Of a DNA stretch of 64,000 nucleotides, positions 61,901 to 64,000 are shown piece by piece (within the stretch, counting starts at the first letter, position 1; every line of letters begins with the position of its first letter). A program made the position numbers and the translations under genes. The notes below the pieces were generated by a model. It was not told the DNA's origin and ran no database searches. It saw only the letters and a program-made list of their open reading frames with translations. The DNA is from Anseranas semipalmata. Taxonomy: Eukaryota > Chordata > Aves > Anseriformes > Anseranatidae. Location: positions 17,386 through 81,385 of the forward strand of contig VXAA01004065.1 in NCBI GenBank assembly GCA_013399115.1, in the 5' to 3' direction.

Positions 61901-64000
61901 AATACAGCAGGTTGGTTGTAATACAGCATCTCAAGTGCACGGTGATGAACACATAATGGAAAGGGCACGTTCCTTGCAGTGCAATTAATTATGTTGCCTT
62001 CTTGACAGTGAATTCCCTTGCCCACCATGTCAAGAAATGCCCCATTCAGGAAAATAATTAAATAAACTCTCTCAGCAGTGGAGATATAGTGTCTGGATTG
62101 TATCTCATAATATTTTTGACAGTACTCAGCAATCAATTCAGTGAGTTCATGTCTCAAGGGGCTATTCTTTTGTTAATAAACTTAGGTTGCATTCCAGCTG
62201 CTACAGAACTGAGGGATATTTTATACAGATAAGAAATGGCTCGTTCATTTTTAATGTGTATGACTTGTGTGTATTTTTGCTTCAAAATCAATTATTTGTC
62301 ACGTGGGAAGTATTTCACTACCAGCAGGAGTTGCAACTGGTTGGCTTTGTATTCTGTAGTTGGCAGCTGTGTTACCTTCCATCTGATAAGAGTTTTCCTT
62401 TGGGGGAAAAAGAAAGTTTTAAGATTTTTTTTTAAATTGAGAGATCTCTAAACACATGTAAGAATGAATACTTAGCTCTATTTGTTCGTCTGAGCAGTAG
62501 TAGAACTTTGGATGGATAACTGAGAGAATACTGTAAGAGAGGCCCTTCTATTGAATGGATGTATATTCTACTACCGTTTCTTTAATTTTTTTCTAGATAT
62601 TTGCAGCGGCTCTTATTTTTTTAACTTAGAAAAGGTAAAAAGGAAGCACTGGGAGTTGCTTAGAAATTGTTACCGATACTTGTTTCTGGTTGCAATTAGT
62701 GAGACCATGCAAGAGCAGAGAAAGGACAACTGCTTTCCTGTATGCATGTATCTTTTTTTTTTTTCCTCTTGTATTTGGGATTGTATAAATATCTTGGAGT
62801 CAAGGGGTCATTAACTCAGTTATGCTGGTTGGGTGGAAGTGGATTTCTGTTCATGAAGAAAAAAAAGGGGTAACTTACAGGAAAATAGGAAACTTTATCA
62901 AATGTTTGGGAAGCCTCTAAGAGGAAGTAATGGAGTAGTTTAAAATGTGGCTCCTGCCTAGCGCTCATTCAATACCTAAGGGTAAAAGTTTTTATATTCC
63001 TTACACTGGCGTTTGATGTATAAGATGGGTATGTTGAAAACTAAGTGAACGACATGCTAAAATCTCCTGTACTTCTCCCAAAAGGCAGAATGTGAAAGTG
63101 TGAAAGCTGTTTGCTTTCCTGAGGTGGTAAAGAAATGGTAAACATTCTCTGCACCTTCAGTCAGTTGAATGTTAAAATTACTGTATCTTCCTCACATAAA
63201 TCCATCTAACAGCTTACTGCTCATGTTCTTATCTTATAAGACTGTAGATCTTTGAAAGTATAGAAGATGCTGTGGAGCATGGAGGAATGAGTAACTGAGG
63301 TGACTGAGGAAGTTCTCTGGGACTGTGTGTAGGACGTGGAGGTGGGTTCTTTCACTGCTCTGATTTGTGTATGCTCCTGTGTTGCAGTGTAAGTGAAACT
63401 GGTGAGGACCAAGTTCTTTCTTGCATCTCATTTTATTTTCTGCTGTGATGTCGTGCTTTGCGGATTCTGCAACACTTTGCTGAACTGTTAGAACACCAGA
63501 AATACATCTCCCAGTTATGTCTTGAGCAGGAAAGTCATGTAAAAAACCCACAGCTAATTGATCTATAGGCTGAAAGTTGTTCAATCCCTACTTAAGACAT
63601 GTTTACAGAAATCTGAAAAACTATGAGGATGATTTTTAGAATCAGAGGAAGTAGCAATTAGATTAATTCTCAGTTTTCTGAGTACTAGTCAGGTTGAAAT
63701 AACAGAATTCTATAATTTATTACTTGAATAGGAAGAAATTATATTCATCTGAAGTCATCACAATTTTGAGTTTTCTGAGAAAACTTTTGTAATTGAAAGA
63801 TACTAGCTTGCAAGTAAGACTTGGGCAGAATCATGTACTCCCCTTTCAGTACGGCTAGATTTCTGGTCAAAACCTCATAAACATATGGGGCATGAACTCT
63901 TATGTAGTTGCCACTTCTGGTGTAATAGGAACAGTGCCTTTTTCTTCTGTTTTCATGGTACGTGTTTTGACTAAAGGAGACGTACTTGAATAAGAAAGCA
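55995..64000. other. Intergenic or intronic, nothing firmly recognised
   Basis: I found no coding exon, RNA gene or mobile element that I can name. The longest ORFs (116 codons on the minus strand at 63234-63584, 106 codons on the minus strand at 61837-62157) are within what AT-rich random sequence gives and show no domain. Confidence 0.5.

Noticed and set aside
63234..63584. 116-codon minus-strand ORF
   Set aside because: It contains no domain or splice support. Several ORFs of this size are expected by chance in 64 kb.
10651..64000. SFMBT1 coding exons, expected from mammalian gene order
   Set aside because: No MBT-repeat or SAM-domain sequence could be found in any frame, so the gene is not annotated here.
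1..64000. CRISPR arrays, rRNA or tRNA genes, intact retroviral genes or LTR pairs
   Set aside because: No regularly spaced repeats, RNA-gene signatures, or paired LTR or gag-pol motifs were seen.

Overview
This is vertebrate nuclear DNA, most likely from a bird. Coding exons are short and sit in compact introns of 0.3-1.6 kb with GT-AG borders. The recognisable mobile DNA is almost all LINEs of the CR1 clade, the dominant repeat of avian and other reptilian genomes. The sequence is AT-rich, and I see no bacterial, plasmid or phage organisation.

Positions 524-8999 on the + strand hold the last eight coding exons of RFT1, an endoplasmic-reticulum multi-pass membrane protein needed for N-glycan assembly on dolichol. 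The exons join without a phase error into 353 codons plus a stop, which corresponds to about human residue 188 to the C-terminus. The 5' third of the gene lies to the left of the window. A 3' UTR follows, with AATAAA signals near 9886 and 10619.

From about 10.65 kb to the right end I found no coding exon I can name. In mammals the gene downstream of RFT1, transcribed the same way, is SFMBT1. I looked for its MBT-repeat and SAM-domain sequence and did not find it, so this stretch is probably the RFT1-SFMBT1 intergenic interval, perhaps with non-coding 5' exons or introns of SFMBT1 (inference).

The supported features there are mostly repeats. They are an older CR1 3' end (12.24-12.80 kb), a younger CR1 3' end with an intact C-terminal reading frame (14.01-14.51 kb), a CR1 tail (17.65 kb), a MIR/L2-like ancient element (32.37-32.56 kb), a degenerate ~1.35-kb CR1-clade LINE on the minus strand (33.54-34.90 kb), a compound (TA)n/(CA)n/(TATG)n microsatellite (40.30-40.40 kb) and small tandem repeats. 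Two small CpG-rich islets (45.34-45.47 and 55.81-55.99 kb), a few splice-site-bounded open segments and a short ORF with a strong Kozak context are weak candidates for unannotated transcripts. I found no convincing new biological system.
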